Below are positions 20,641 to 31,008 of a stretch of 64,000 nt of DNA, piece after piece. The stretch spans positions 27,374 through 91,373 of the forward strand of contig QKWP01000035.1 of assembly GCA_003550325.1 (NCBI GenBank), written 5' to 3'. This DNA comes from Gigaspora rosea (lineage: Eukaryota > Glomeromycota > Glomeromycetes > Diversisporales > Gigasporaceae). Each line of letters begins with the position of its first letter. Within the stretch, counting starts at the first letter, position 1. The notes under the pieces are model-generated. The model was not told where the DNA came from and searched no databases. It saw only the letters and a program-made list of their open reading frames with translations. Made by a program: the position numbers and the translations under genes.

Positions 20641-21335
20641 AAAGGGTTTTCTAAATATCTCTAGCTAGAGATATATAGTTTATATATCTTTGGCCTTTGA
20701 CCAATCAAAGAATGGAAAGATCACATGATTAAAATGTTCAGATTGCCGATACAAAATTGGCTGTGCATCACAGAGCCAGACTAATAAGTATAGATCATTT
20801 GATCTGGTTTTTTTATTTTTTTTTATTTGTTTTTGTTTACTTGCCTTCGCTTCCTTTGCTTTACTAACTGATTTTTGTATTTTTTATTCATTTATTTAGC
20901 TTGTTATCCCTCATCGTGCTGTTATAGTTGGTATCGTAGTTGGTATAATTGTTGGTGTTGTCATTGGTGTTGTCAATGTTGGCATTAGATTTTTTCTGAA
21001 TTTGGCAGTTTATATTTCTTTGCCGTTTTTGTGGATTAATCTTGCGTTCATAGATGTGGTTTTCGGGTGGTCTTATAGGTGGTCTTTTGTATTTTTCTGA
21101 CATTTTTGCTGGTGGTCTTATAGATATGGAATCATCACTGTTCGTCGTTGGTGTTATTGTTGCTGGTGCCTCCTTTTCAGTACTTTTCATTGTTGATGTC
21201 ATCGTTTATTGGTGCTTTTTTCGTCTTTGGTAAATCATTTTTGCTGTGTGCCGTATCATGTCATATATGCTAAAGGAAGATAAAATAGGCTTAGGGTTAG
21301 AGTTATAGTGTTAGTATTAGTATTAGTTATATGGG
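20641..21335 (+). repeat. Partial copy of the large TTAA-type element (compare 40007-41017)
   Basis: Starts like the 40007 element (GGGTTTTCTAAATATCTCTA) and follows it through GATCACATGATTAAAAT and TTCATTTATTTAGCTTG to GCTTTTTTCGTCTTTGGTA and AGGCTTAGGGTTAGAG. A minus-strand 104-codon frame at 20888-21202 is rich in Asn and Thr and is repeat-derived in my reading, not a recognised gene. Confidence 0.6.
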
Positions 21336-21803
21336 GGTGAGTCAGTAGAAAAGGGACAAATGATTTTTAGTAAAATTTTTTTAATTTTTAAATTAAAATA
21401 TCTTGACTAGTGATGCCACTGAAATTGATTTTTAAAAAAGGCCTATTTCGTCTTCATTAGAGAAAATTAAAATTTTTTATAAGGAAGAGCAAATAAAATT
21501 TATATAAATATGTTCCTTATAATTTCGTCTATTCGTCTTTTAAGTAAAATAGGTCAAAAACAATTTCGTTTTCAAATTTTAATTTCGGGTTTTAGAACCT
21601 GAAATAATTTCGTCCTCATGTATAATCTTGACAACTATTTAATCAAATTTGCTAAATTTTTTTTATTTTAATCTTGAAATTATATAGAATTAAAATAAAA
21701 AAAATTTTATTAAATTTATTAAGATAGTTGTTAAAATATTTAAGCTTAAAGTCAAGAAAACTTTTACTTAGAAAAAATTTGTCCCTTTTCTACTGACTTA
21801 CCC
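21336..21803. mobile_element. TIR element (GTCAGTAGAAAAGGGACAAA) hosting a nested hAT MITE
   Basis: Inverted ends GTGAGTCAGTAGAAAAGGGA and GGTAAGTCAGTAGAAAAGGG. The nested element 21408-21624 splits it. Relatives are in GLE1 intron 7 (31454-31710) and, as a minimal palindrome, at 54879-54950. TATAGGGG-type ends suggest a TA target, so Tc1/mariner-like, but the superfamily is uncertain. Confidence 0.7.
21408..21624 (+). mobile_element. TAGTGATGCC-type MITE, copy 1 (TSD ATCTTGAC)
   Basis: Starts TAGTGATGCCACTGAAATTG and ends TCCTCATGTATA. Perfect 8-bp duplication ATCTTGAC at 21400-21407 and 21625-21632. 217 bp, i.e. 22 bp shorter than the copies at 47959-48197 and 52248-52486 (both 239 bp). 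It contains a CGGGTTTTAGAACCYG hairpin near the right end but almost no terminal inverted repeat. Confidence 0.85.
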
Positions 21804-22076
21804 CTATATGGGGTTTAGTGTTAGTGTTAGTATTAGAGTTAGTTATTTAGAGTTTAATGTTAGTTAGTATTAGTGTTAGTTATATGGGTTTAGTATTAGG
21901 ATTAAGTTAGATAGTAATATAGTAACTTTTAGGCAAGAAACTATATCACTTGACTTAATATGTAAGAGAGTAAGAAATGTATATAATATAAAGGAAATCA
22001 CCAATAAAATAAAATAAATCCAAGAATTATAATACTAAAGAGAAGGATATATTGACAAAGAATAAAAGAGAATAAT
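21804..22076. other. AT-rich spacer with TTAGTGTTAG-type simple repeats
   Basis: TTAGTGTTAGTATTAG words resemble parts of the 40.9-41.0 and 46.5 kb segments. No gene. Confidence 0.4.
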
Positions 22077-22240
22077 TAGAGATGGGCAAAATACAAAATT
22101 TTCATTTTAGCATGCACATGCGCATGCATTTTTTGCATGCATGCATGCATGTTTTGACCAAAGTTATGATTTAATTTCTTAATGCTGGCCAGAATTAATT
22201 GCATGCATGCATGCAGTCATACGCATGGTGCCCATCTCTA
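22077..22240. mobile_element. 164-bp hAT-like MITE with GCATGCATGC core (TSD AGAATAAT)
   Basis: Ends TAGAGATGGGCA and, inverted, TAGAGATGGGCA. AGAATAAT on both sides (22069-22076, 22241-22248). Two GCATGCATGC tracts face each other inside. Confidence 0.85.
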
Positions 22241-22248
22241 AGAATAAT

Positions 22249-22586
22249 TATCCAATCAGTTTAAATAACAAACAAAATAAAAGAACCACTCAGACCACAT
22301 GGCTGAAATATGATTGGTTGTTGGGAGAAGTTGGCAGTAATTTTCACAGTAATTTGGGCAGCGAAAATTAAATTCCGAAAAGGTCTGATGTAGAAAATGA
22401 ATGAACCTAAATTACGAGCATGGTCGAGTAAAGTATTCAATGTGTCCGAAAAATACATATAGTATACAATAATAAAAAATCACATAATCGATCACATAAT
22501 TTTAAATTTATTTTGTATCTATCGCATAATCAATCTTAGTTCGCCCGCATAATTTACCTTATCGCATCGCATAATCCTGGACACCC
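22249..22586. other. Spacer with ATCGCATAATC-type words
   Basis: No gene. The right part (ATCGCATCGCATAATCCTGG, ending CACCCTA) looks like one terminus of a further TIR element whose other end I could not place. Confidence 0.4.
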
Positions 22587-22589
22587 TAG

Positions 22590-23084
22590 TCTAGACACTT
22601 TTGCAGTAACGTGACTATCACGTGGTATGGCATATTTGGATTAACTTTTTGGCTTTATAGTTAGGAGAGTAACAAAAATCAAGTAATTTTTTAGGGAGGG
22701 GGGTGGTAAAAAAAGTTGAAATTATATATAAGAACCTGACTATTTATATATTAAGGAAGAGGGAGGGGGTAGGCCTCTGATAAAAAATAATCAGGTGATT
22801 AATGACACTGTCATTAAGGTTATGGTTAGGGTTTGTAGATATAGCCTTAGAGGGTTACTATTTGTATATAAAATCGCGTTCTGAACATTTTTATATAGTT
22901 TTTAAGGCCAATTTAAACACTAGTTTTCAAGTATTTTCACTTTTTTCTCTTTTTTTCTTCTTGTATATGTGTTTTGTTTTGATGACGGACTGATCCGGGA
23001 CGATCAAAATTTATGTTTTCTGATTGGTTAATTCTCATGCGCCATGTCACGTTACTGCAAAAGTGTTTAGATCTACCCTAGTAT
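22590..23084. mobile_element. TIR element (TCTAGACACTTTTGCAGTAA) hosting a Harbinger-like MITE
   Basis: The left end TCTAGACACTTTTGCAGTAA and the right end inverted (TCTAAACACTTTTGCAGTAA) match. Flanking CACCCTAG and TACCCTAG could be an 8-bp duplication with one difference. Interrupted by 22664-22813. The right half matches 20077-20230 in inverted orientation and resembles part of 49800-49920. Confidence 0.65.
22664..22813 (-). mobile_element. 150-bp PIF/Harbinger-like MITE, copy 3
   Basis: Same length and orientation as 14716-14865, flanked by TTA at 22661-22663 and 22814-22816. Confidence 0.85.
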
Positions 23085-24181
23085 CGCCATCAAAATTTTC
23101 ACCCCTACGTGACTTATGTAGTACAACTGTCGATCAATATAAAAGTATTGTTAATGCAGTATTGAGCTGCGTTCTTTTATGAGTTGCTAACGAAGTGGTG
23201 TTCTACTTGAGTTATTAACAAGGGGGATGTTGGTGAAGGAAGAAAGAGGAGGTTTTTAGATTGGATTATATTTTTACGATTTAAGCGGTTGATTAAAGGA
23301 AATAAGTGACTAGTGCAATACGATTTTAACAATTTAAAGAAAGTTCAAAAAAAAGAAAAGAAATTTAGGTTTGTATATACTTTTAGCTATTTCTTTTTTT
23401 ATAAATGTTAGTCAATTCTTAAATTAAATTTAAATCAAAAAAAAAATCAGTCAAATATTTCGCAAGATGGCTTGAAAAAGTTTTTTTTTTAAAGAAGAAG
23501 TGGTTCAGGTTGGCTTGTACTTTTACATTGATTTTTTTGTTTGTTAATAATTGATTCTTATTTTGATTTTTCATCAAAAAAATAAGCAATCATTCAAGAT
23601 AATTCAGGGAAGGGACAGGAAGGGATTTTTTTTTTTAAGAGAAAAATTTAGATTTGTTGTATTTTATATTATATTAATAGTGATTAATCAAAAAAATAAG
23701 TGATCATTCAAGATTTTTTTCTTATATAATTTAGAAAAGGGACGGGAAAGACTTTTTTTAACAAAAAGATTAGGTTTGTTATATACTTTTATATAGTACT
23801 ATTATTTAAAAAAAATATTGATCGATTCTTATTCTAATCAAAAGAAATTATTCTTTAGGTTGGTTTATATTCTTATGTTGATTATTTTTGAGAATATTGC
23901 CAAATTCAATTTTTTTTTAAAAGCATATTTTACAATACGATTTAAGGCATACGTACTAGCAAGCATTTTTATAATAAAATTTGGAATAAAGTTTTTTTTC
24001 TTGAAAAGTTTTTTTTAATTTAAAAAAAAAAAATAAATTAGGTTAGTTTATATTTTTATTCAATTTTGCTATTAAAAATATTAACTGATTTTTATTCTAA
24101 TTAAAAATAGACGAATTGTGGGGAGTTTTTTTTCTATTTCTCTTAAGTGACAAGCAATAATATAAGAGATTAATTGCAAAT
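23085..24181. other. AT-rich spacer with degenerate ~115-bp direct repeats
   Basis: Segments with AAAAAATAAGCAATCATTCA and AGGGACAGGAAGGGA recur near 23580-23620 and 23690-23750. This may be the 5' terminal region of the MULE that follows. No gene is supported. Confidence 0.4.
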
Positions 24182-26690
24182 ATGAATTATATTGAAGAAA
24201 ATAATAGTAATAATAAGGAAAATTATTGTAGTAGATGCGACAATTTTCATTCTCCAGAATCATTTATTACCAATAAAAAGACCTATCGCACCTGCAATAA
24301 ATGTCGTACTCAGAATAAAATCTATAAGCAAGTCAAGAATAATGAACAATCGCCTGATAACTTAATTGAGATTCATGATCTTAGTGATGTTATTTCACAA
24401 GAATTTGAATCTGTTGAAAATTCTATTGATAATGCGGAAGATAAGAAAAATCGAAATGATGTAGAATTTACCTTTTCTTGTAGTATTAATATTAATGAAT
24501 TAGAAGGCAATTCTAAAGAAAAAGCAAGCAAAATTATAGAAATTATATCTGATGTAGATGAATATAAATGGATGTAAGTTATATGTTTTATAAATCTTTT
24601 CTAAGTATTTATTATTCAGTATATTGCTATATTAACTTAATTATTTAATAACAATTTTAAAATATCATAATTCATATAATGCTAAAAAGTCTTCATCAAT
24701 AGTTTATTACTATTACTGTTCTCAAAGAGATTGCATGATTGAAAAACCAAAGAAATATTCTGATTATAGCAAGCATCGTGATAAACTATCCATGATTCAT
24801 TTTTCTTGTGAAGGTCATATAAAAATTACCATTTATCAAGATCTATTAATATCTGATATTAATATGCGATATAAGTTACATTCAATACGACAAGATGTTT
24901 CAATTTCAAATGAAATAAAAGATTTTATTGCAAATAACATTGATTTACTTCCCCGTGAAATTTACAAAAGGCTTATTGATCATAATTTAAGTATTAATAT
25001 TCGTCAAAAACAGATATATTACTGGTGGAACGAACTTGGTAAAAGTCAATATAAACGTGATAATGACGCATTTTTTTCAGCCCAAAAATGGCTTAATGAA
25101 AAGTCTTATGAAATTATTTTTCAATCTGAATCTCCAAAAGCCTTGGGATTTTTAACTAAAATATGGAATACAGTACAAGACTTGCGACTTAAAATTCAGG
25201 AAATTGGAGTTGACTCTACATATAAAGAAATTTATTTATTTATTTAATTATTTATCGTATTGTAAAAATATAAATAAAAAAATAAATTAACCAATATAAT
25301 ATTATTCATTTATTCTAAATTTAGATAATACCAATAATTTAAGATTTGAACTATATGTAGTACATGCTGAAATTGATGGATCAGGTTTTTCGTTAGCGTA
25401 TTTGTTTTTAGATAATGATGGTAATTGTGGCAATGGTATTCAAACTGGTGTTATTATAGATTTCTTATTGCAGTTAAAGATGCGTGGGCTTGAGCCAAAG
25501 TTTTTTTTATCTGATAAAGATTTTTTACAAATCTCTGCTGCTAAACATGTATGGAAGGATATTAAGATTCAATTGTGTCTTTGGCACATAAAAAGAGCAG
25601 TAGGAACTAGATTAGCAAACAACAAAAAGCCTCAAAATATCAATTATAATGGTATAGTAGCGCAACAATACTTTCCCTTTATTGATCCATTATTTCGACC
25701 AAATTTGAATGATAATAAAATTCAATTTTGTTCTAAAGAATTACGACCAACAGTATGGAATATTATGAACAAGCACCTACATTTACATCCACTTATTCCA
25801 ACTGCTGATGGTCAATTTTTTTTATCAATCGAAATCTGGACTATGGGAGTACAAGAAATCTATAATTTTTGTCATCAGAATTCTTTACCATGGCTTTGGA
25901 TCTATATGTGGAATGAATGGTATTGCCCTGAACGTTGGGCTTTATGGTTTCGGAGTGGATGTGAAAATAAGCTTTCTATTTTTAAAACTAATATGTTCGT
26001 TGAAGCTCATTAGAAGGTGTTGAAACGAGATTTTTTGTACAAATTTTTTTGTCCACGTTTAGATTTGGTAATATTTATCATTATGGAGAAATAATACCAA
26101 GTCAACAACAAAAATTTGATCAAATCTTTGTAGCTAAACAAGAAGTTTCAGAGTGGCGAAAAATATTTAAAAAAGAGTGGAAAAATCTTGCAAATCTAAC
26201 TATTAATAATACATATATAACTGATATTAATAAATAGATTTGTGGATGTTCTGCATTCTTGACTAGTCGGTTTTTAATATGCAAGCATCTAATACAACAA
26301 AGAGATGAAGTAACTGTACAATTCTTTAATCAAGTTCGTCGTAATCACCAGTATCCCTTTATTGATACTTCATCTTTAAATGATAATGTTGAATACATAG
26401 CATTAATAAATAATGATAATGTTGAACAATCTATAACAAGTTATCAAAATATTGATGATTCACAAGCTTGTGACAAATTATATGCTCAGCTTATAGAAGT
26501 AACAGAAAAAACTCTTGAAATTCTCAAAGATTAACAGGATAAAAAAAACTACAAATGGGCAAAATCTGTTAAACAAAATTTTAACTCATTAGAACAAATG
26601 ACATCTGAAATTGCTTCACTCAAACGAAGAAATACAATGCCTTGCACATTTAAAGATCACTCACACAATACTTTATTTTTTAATTAAAAA
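24182..26690 (+). pseudogene. MULE (Mutator-like) transposase, inactivated
   Basis: Three exon blocks: 24182-24573, about 24661-25224, and 25325 onward. The N-terminal part has a zinc-ribbon-like Cys set (CSRC ... CNKC). The MULE core has IGVDSTY (first catalytic Asp), FFLSDKDF (second), and CLWH (C2H motif). A SWIM-type zinc finger follows (CGC ... CKH). In-frame stops are TAG at 26011-26013 (Trp expected before KVLKRDF), TAG at 26235-26237 (Trp expected before ICGC) and TAA at 26532-26534, plus a frameshift near 26085. The first intron has a good GTAAGT donor at 24574 but AA where AG is expected near 24659-24660, and the second intron lacks a GT donor near 25225. All this marks a dead copy. 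Protein family identity is confident; exact exon edges are inferred. Confidence 0.85.
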
Positions 26691-26939
26691 ATAAATCAAT
26701 TGTAATGTGTCAAATAAATTGCTTTTATTCTAATAAAATAATATGCATTTAAATAGCTTTATTAAATCTATAAATTACATTTTAAATTTATATATTTATT
26801 TATCTATTGCTAAAATTTAACTTGTTAAAAAAGCTTTTATTTTATTGCTTTATATTGAAATATTAATATTATTGCGCAAAATAACATTTTAAAGTAATAA
26901 TTAAGTTAACAAAGATTTTTAACATTAAAATATAGTTCG
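26691..26939. other. AT-rich DNA downstream of the MULE
   Basis: No gene. Probably includes the MULE 3' end; terminal repeats could not be identified. Confidence 0.4.
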
Positions 26940-28135
26940 TATTGAAAAATAGAGCTCTTTAAATTTGATCAAATTAGAATAGCTAGTTGTTAAGAATATT
27001 TATTAAAAATTAAAAAAATTGGCTGTAGCTTCTTTTTAAAGACATCTAAACTTTGAACAATATTACTTAGCACTTGTCTGATCAAATCTGAGCAAAATTT
27101 TTTTATTTTAATTTTATGAATTTGTAAATAAAAAAAAAATTTTGATCGAATTTGATCAGGTAAGTGCTAATCTAAGTAATATTCGTTCAAAGTTGAGGCG
27201 TCTATAAAAAAAAGCTGCTGCCAAATTTTTTTTTAAACTTCAATAAATATTTTTTGACAACTAGCTATTCTAATTCGATCAATTTTTTTATTTTAATTCT
27301 ATGAACTCATGGAATTAAAATAAAAAAAAATTCATCAAACCCAGATAGTTGGTTGTCGAGAAATCTTCATTTAAGTTTAAATAAAAAATTTATTGAAATG
27401 TTTTCTATCTTAAAACTTTTTTTAAAAATTTAAATGAAGATTTCTTGACACAAACTATCTAATTTGATGAATTTTTTTTCTGTTAATTAGTAGAATTAAA
27501 ATAAAAAAAATTAATTGAATTTGAATAGTTAGTCATCAAGAAATATTTATTAAAATTAAAAAAAATTTGGCTGCAACTTTTCTTATAGGCACCTAAACTT
27601 TGAACGAAGATTACTTGGCACTTATCTGATCAAATTCGGTCAAAATTTTGTTATTTTAATTCTATGTATTAGTAGAACCAAAATAAAAAAATTTTGACCA
27701 AATTTGATCAGATAAGTGCCAAGTAATCTTCGTTCAAAGTTTAGGTACCTATAAAAGAAAAGCTGCGGCCAAGTTTTGTTTAGCTTTTAATGAATATTTC
27801 TTAACAACTAATTATTCAAATTCAATTAACTTTTTTTATTTTAATTCTACGAATTAACAGAATTAAAATAAAAAATTCATCAAATTTGGATAGTTGGGTG
27901 TCGGGTTATTTCTGTTAAAAGCTAAAAAAAAGAAAATTCGCCTGATTTTAGTATTTTCCTAAGATTTTTAAATGTTTTTAATCTTTTAGTGATGATTTCT
28001 TGACAACTACTAAACTAAAATCAATGAACTTTTTTTTATTTTAATTCTACAAATCGATAGGATTAAAATAAAAAAAATTTTTACCAAATTCTATCAAGTA
28101 GTTAACAAGGAAACATCACCAGAAGTTTTAAAAAC
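26940..28135. repeat. Array of large AT-rich palindromes
   Basis: Successive hairpins of about 320 bp each at roughly 26965-27282 and 27520-27850, with further smaller palindromes between and after. Arms share GATCAAATTTG(G)TCAAAAT, TTTTATTTTAATTCTAT and CTTTGAACGAAGATTACTTG. The arms of the 27594-27743 core are nearly perfect. No coding. Comparable in style to the array at 44500-46200. Confidence 0.75.
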
Positions 28136-28164
28136 TTTCGAATTTTTAATAGGATCTTCAAATA

Positions 28165-28263
28165 TAAATACAGATCACGTGGGGTGAAAATTTTGAGGGC
28201 GATACTGGGGTATAGTGTCTAGATCTACCCCAGTATTGCCATCAAAATTCACTCTCACGTGAT
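28165..28263. repeat. ~100-bp palindrome (ATCACGTGGGGTGAAAATTT)
   Basis: Left ATCACGTGGGGTGAAAATTT and right inverted ATCACGTGAGAGTGAATTTT meet around TAGTGTCTAGATC. Half-copies occur at 23085-23115, 28513-28550 and 28736-28770. Confidence 0.7.
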
Positions 28264-28344
28264 CAGTACCAAACTTCTTTCTAGTTCATTTATGCTAGGT
28301 TAGGGTTAGGGTAAGTGCTTAGTTAGGGTTTGGGTTTAGGTTGT

Positions 28345-28772
28345 CATATAGTAAAATCACTCAAGGAAAACTTTTTTTAGTTAAATAAAGTGGTTTTTTA
28401 TGCAAACTTTTGAGAAATAAGCTTTTTTTGATAAAAGAGATGTTTTGCGACGTTTGTTTTGAATCTTTCTGATCGTGTTATGTTACACCAAATTATGATT
28501 TGTTATTGGCCAATAATCACGTGGGGCGAATTTTTGATGGGGTAGATAGTGTCTAGAATTGTTATATAGTAAAATCGCTCAAGGAAAACTTTTTTTAGTT
28601 AAAAAAAAGTGGTTTCTTATGCAAACTTTTGTGAAATAAGCTTTTTTAGACAGAAGAGACGTTTTGAGACGTTTGTTTTGAATTTTTCTGATCATATTAC
28701 GTTACACCAAATTATGGTCTTTTATTGGCCAATAATCACGTGGGGTGAATTTTTGATGGCGATACTGGGTAG
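28345..28772 (+). repeat. ~216-bp tandem duplication of a dispersed repeat (TATAGTAAAATCRCTCAAGG)
   Basis: Units start at about 28346 and 28563 and each run to AATAATCACGTGGGG. The first ~180 bp of the unit has relatives at about 18117, 38208 and 48537, so this is a dispersed family. A frame at 28609-28911 falls inside and is repeat-derived. Confidence 0.7.
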
Positions 28773-29095
28773 ATTATATTCACAATCGTGTTTTTTCGTG
28801 TCTTTGTCTAAAATAGTCAGATCCCAGTCTAAAATAGATGAAAAGCCTAAAATAGTCAGATCTCATGATGCGAAAAGTTTACGCGTAACCATAATGTCAT
28901 TTGTTTACTAGAATTCCTATAGGTCGAATGATTGTCATGTGATAATGTGTTTAACTTATTTATAAATCCACGATTTGGAATTTTTTGTAAAAAAAAAAAA
29001 CCACTTTAACATGGATCCTTTAAAACAATAAGCGACGTTTTCAAACTACATTGCAACACTTATGTTGCAACCCTAAACACACTAGAAAATATAGC
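28773..29095. other. Spacer, no gene seen
   Basis: Contains a short AAAATAGTCAGATC duplication (28812 and 28851). No coding evidence. Confidence 0.4.
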
Positions 29096-30150
29096 CTCCC
29101 GTTATGGCATTGACACTGGCATTGACACCAGCACTGACACTGGCATTGGCATTTTCCAAGCCGACACTGGCATTGGAATTCCCCAAGGCACTAGCACTGG
29201 TTATAAAAAAAAAACATTGTAATGTAAACGCGTCATGAAATTTAAAGACCTAACATGAGATGGTTGGTTAGGATTGGATAGAGCGGGGCTGGGGCTCTAT
29301 CCGCAAATCTACGGTTAAGTTGCTTTTGACAACATAACCTCCCAAGGCATTCCCCAAGGCGACACTGGCATTGGAATTCCCCAAGGCACCAGCACTGGCA
29401 TTGGATAAAGCGGCTATCTACGGTTTTTTGGAAATAAGACCTAACTTAAGGTTAGGATTGGATAGAGCGGGGTCGGGGCTCTATCTACGGTTTTTTGGAA
29501 ATGAGACCTAACTTAAGGTTAGAATTGGATAGAGCGGGGTCGGGGCTCTATCTACGGTTTTTTGGTACGGTTTTTTGGAAATGAGACCTAACTTAAAAAT
29601 GGTTAGATTGGATGAGATCTAGCATAAAAGGTTAGGATTGGATAGAGCGGGGTCGGGGCTCTATCTACGGTTTTTTGGAGATGAGACCTAACTTAAAAAT
29701 GGTTAGATTGGATAAGATCTAACCTAGAAGGTTAGGATTGGATAGGGCGGGGTCGGGGCCCTATCTAAGGTTTTTGTAGGTTCCCTCCAGGAATGCTCTC
29801 TCGGTTCTCTCTAGAACAACGGTCCTCGTGGTCTTTTCTACAGAAGCAACAACAATAAACAAGTAGGGGCGAAAAACAAGACCTAACACAAGATGGTTGG
29901 TTAGGATTGGATAGAGCGGGGCTGGGGCTCTATCCACGGCACACAAAATATAAAAATATATATATATAATATAGGAGCGAAAACAAGACCTAACATAAGA
30001 TGGTTGGTTAGGATTGGATAGAGCGGGGCTGGGGCTCTATCCACGGCACACAAAATATAAAAATATATATATATAATATAGGAGCGAAAACAAGACCTAA
30101 CATAAGATGGTTGGTTAGGATTGGATAGAGCGGGGTTGGGACTCTATCTA
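29096..30150 (+). repeat. GC-richer satellite (GGATAGAGCGGGG units)
   Basis: First a run of CACTGGCATTGG and CCCCAAGGCA words (29110-29405). Then units carrying GGTTAGGATTGGATAGAGCG, GGGGCTCTATC and GAGACCTAACTTAA, with copies near 29270, 29453, 29525, 29634, 29732, 29903, 30011 and 30117. Spacing is irregular (about 70-180). The last two copies share a 108-bp unit with a TATATATATAATATAGGAGC segment. No gene is supported. Confidence 0.8.
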
Positions 30151-31008
30151 TCTTTTTTAAAAAAAAATTTTGACGATTATGAATTTTTTTTCTTTTTATT
30201 TAAAGTACTTTAGGAACGTAACGGTTCACCAACAAAAAATCATCATAAAAGCCATTTCTAGCTTCGAAAGAACGATCCTCAAGGATTTCACTTAAAAAAA
30301 AGGACACCTTTCTTGAAAGCCAAAAAAAAAAAGAGAGCTTATTGAAAGATAATAAGTATTATTATTTTTTTTTTTATCAATATAATTAATAACATTTAAC
30401 AATCGATAATAATAAATTTAATATATTCAATAAAATTAGTGGTGTATAGCTATTATAAATAAAGATTATAATCTGACAACGATATTACAGTATTAATAAT
30501 CAAACGTCTAAACTTGTATCTTTTATTAATGCGGTTTCATACTTCCTATAACATATTTTTTAAAAGTGGGAATTTTCAAATTACCTTATTATATGTATAA
30601 ATGTTTAAGATCAAAATTTTCGAGAGTTTGAGTCAAATGATGCGACCGAACTTTGCTGAAATGTAAAATGACATGTAGCGTGAAATTATAACTTTCTTAA
30701 CACAACCTAGATATAACCAAATTAATTCTACCATTAACTATAACAGATAATGAAATAGACTTGGCAAACATAAAATTCCGTTAAGAGAGTCCATTATATT
30801 GATAGTTAATGTATTATTATATTTTATTTGAAATTACTTTTGCCTAAAACATTTGTTGTAAAATGTAAATGCTAAAAAATTATATAGTACATAATATCTT
30901 GACGGCTGAAGTTCAATTGATAAATATTTAGTTTGTCGCTCATAATCATAAAAGAAATCCTAAATAATTGATTTCACTAAATAAATAAAAACATTGCAAG
31001 TTTCTGTT
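30151..31008. other. AT-rich spacer downstream of GLE1
   Basis: No gene or delimitable repeat. The part nearest 31008 is probably the GLE1 3' untranslated region. Confidence 0.45.
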
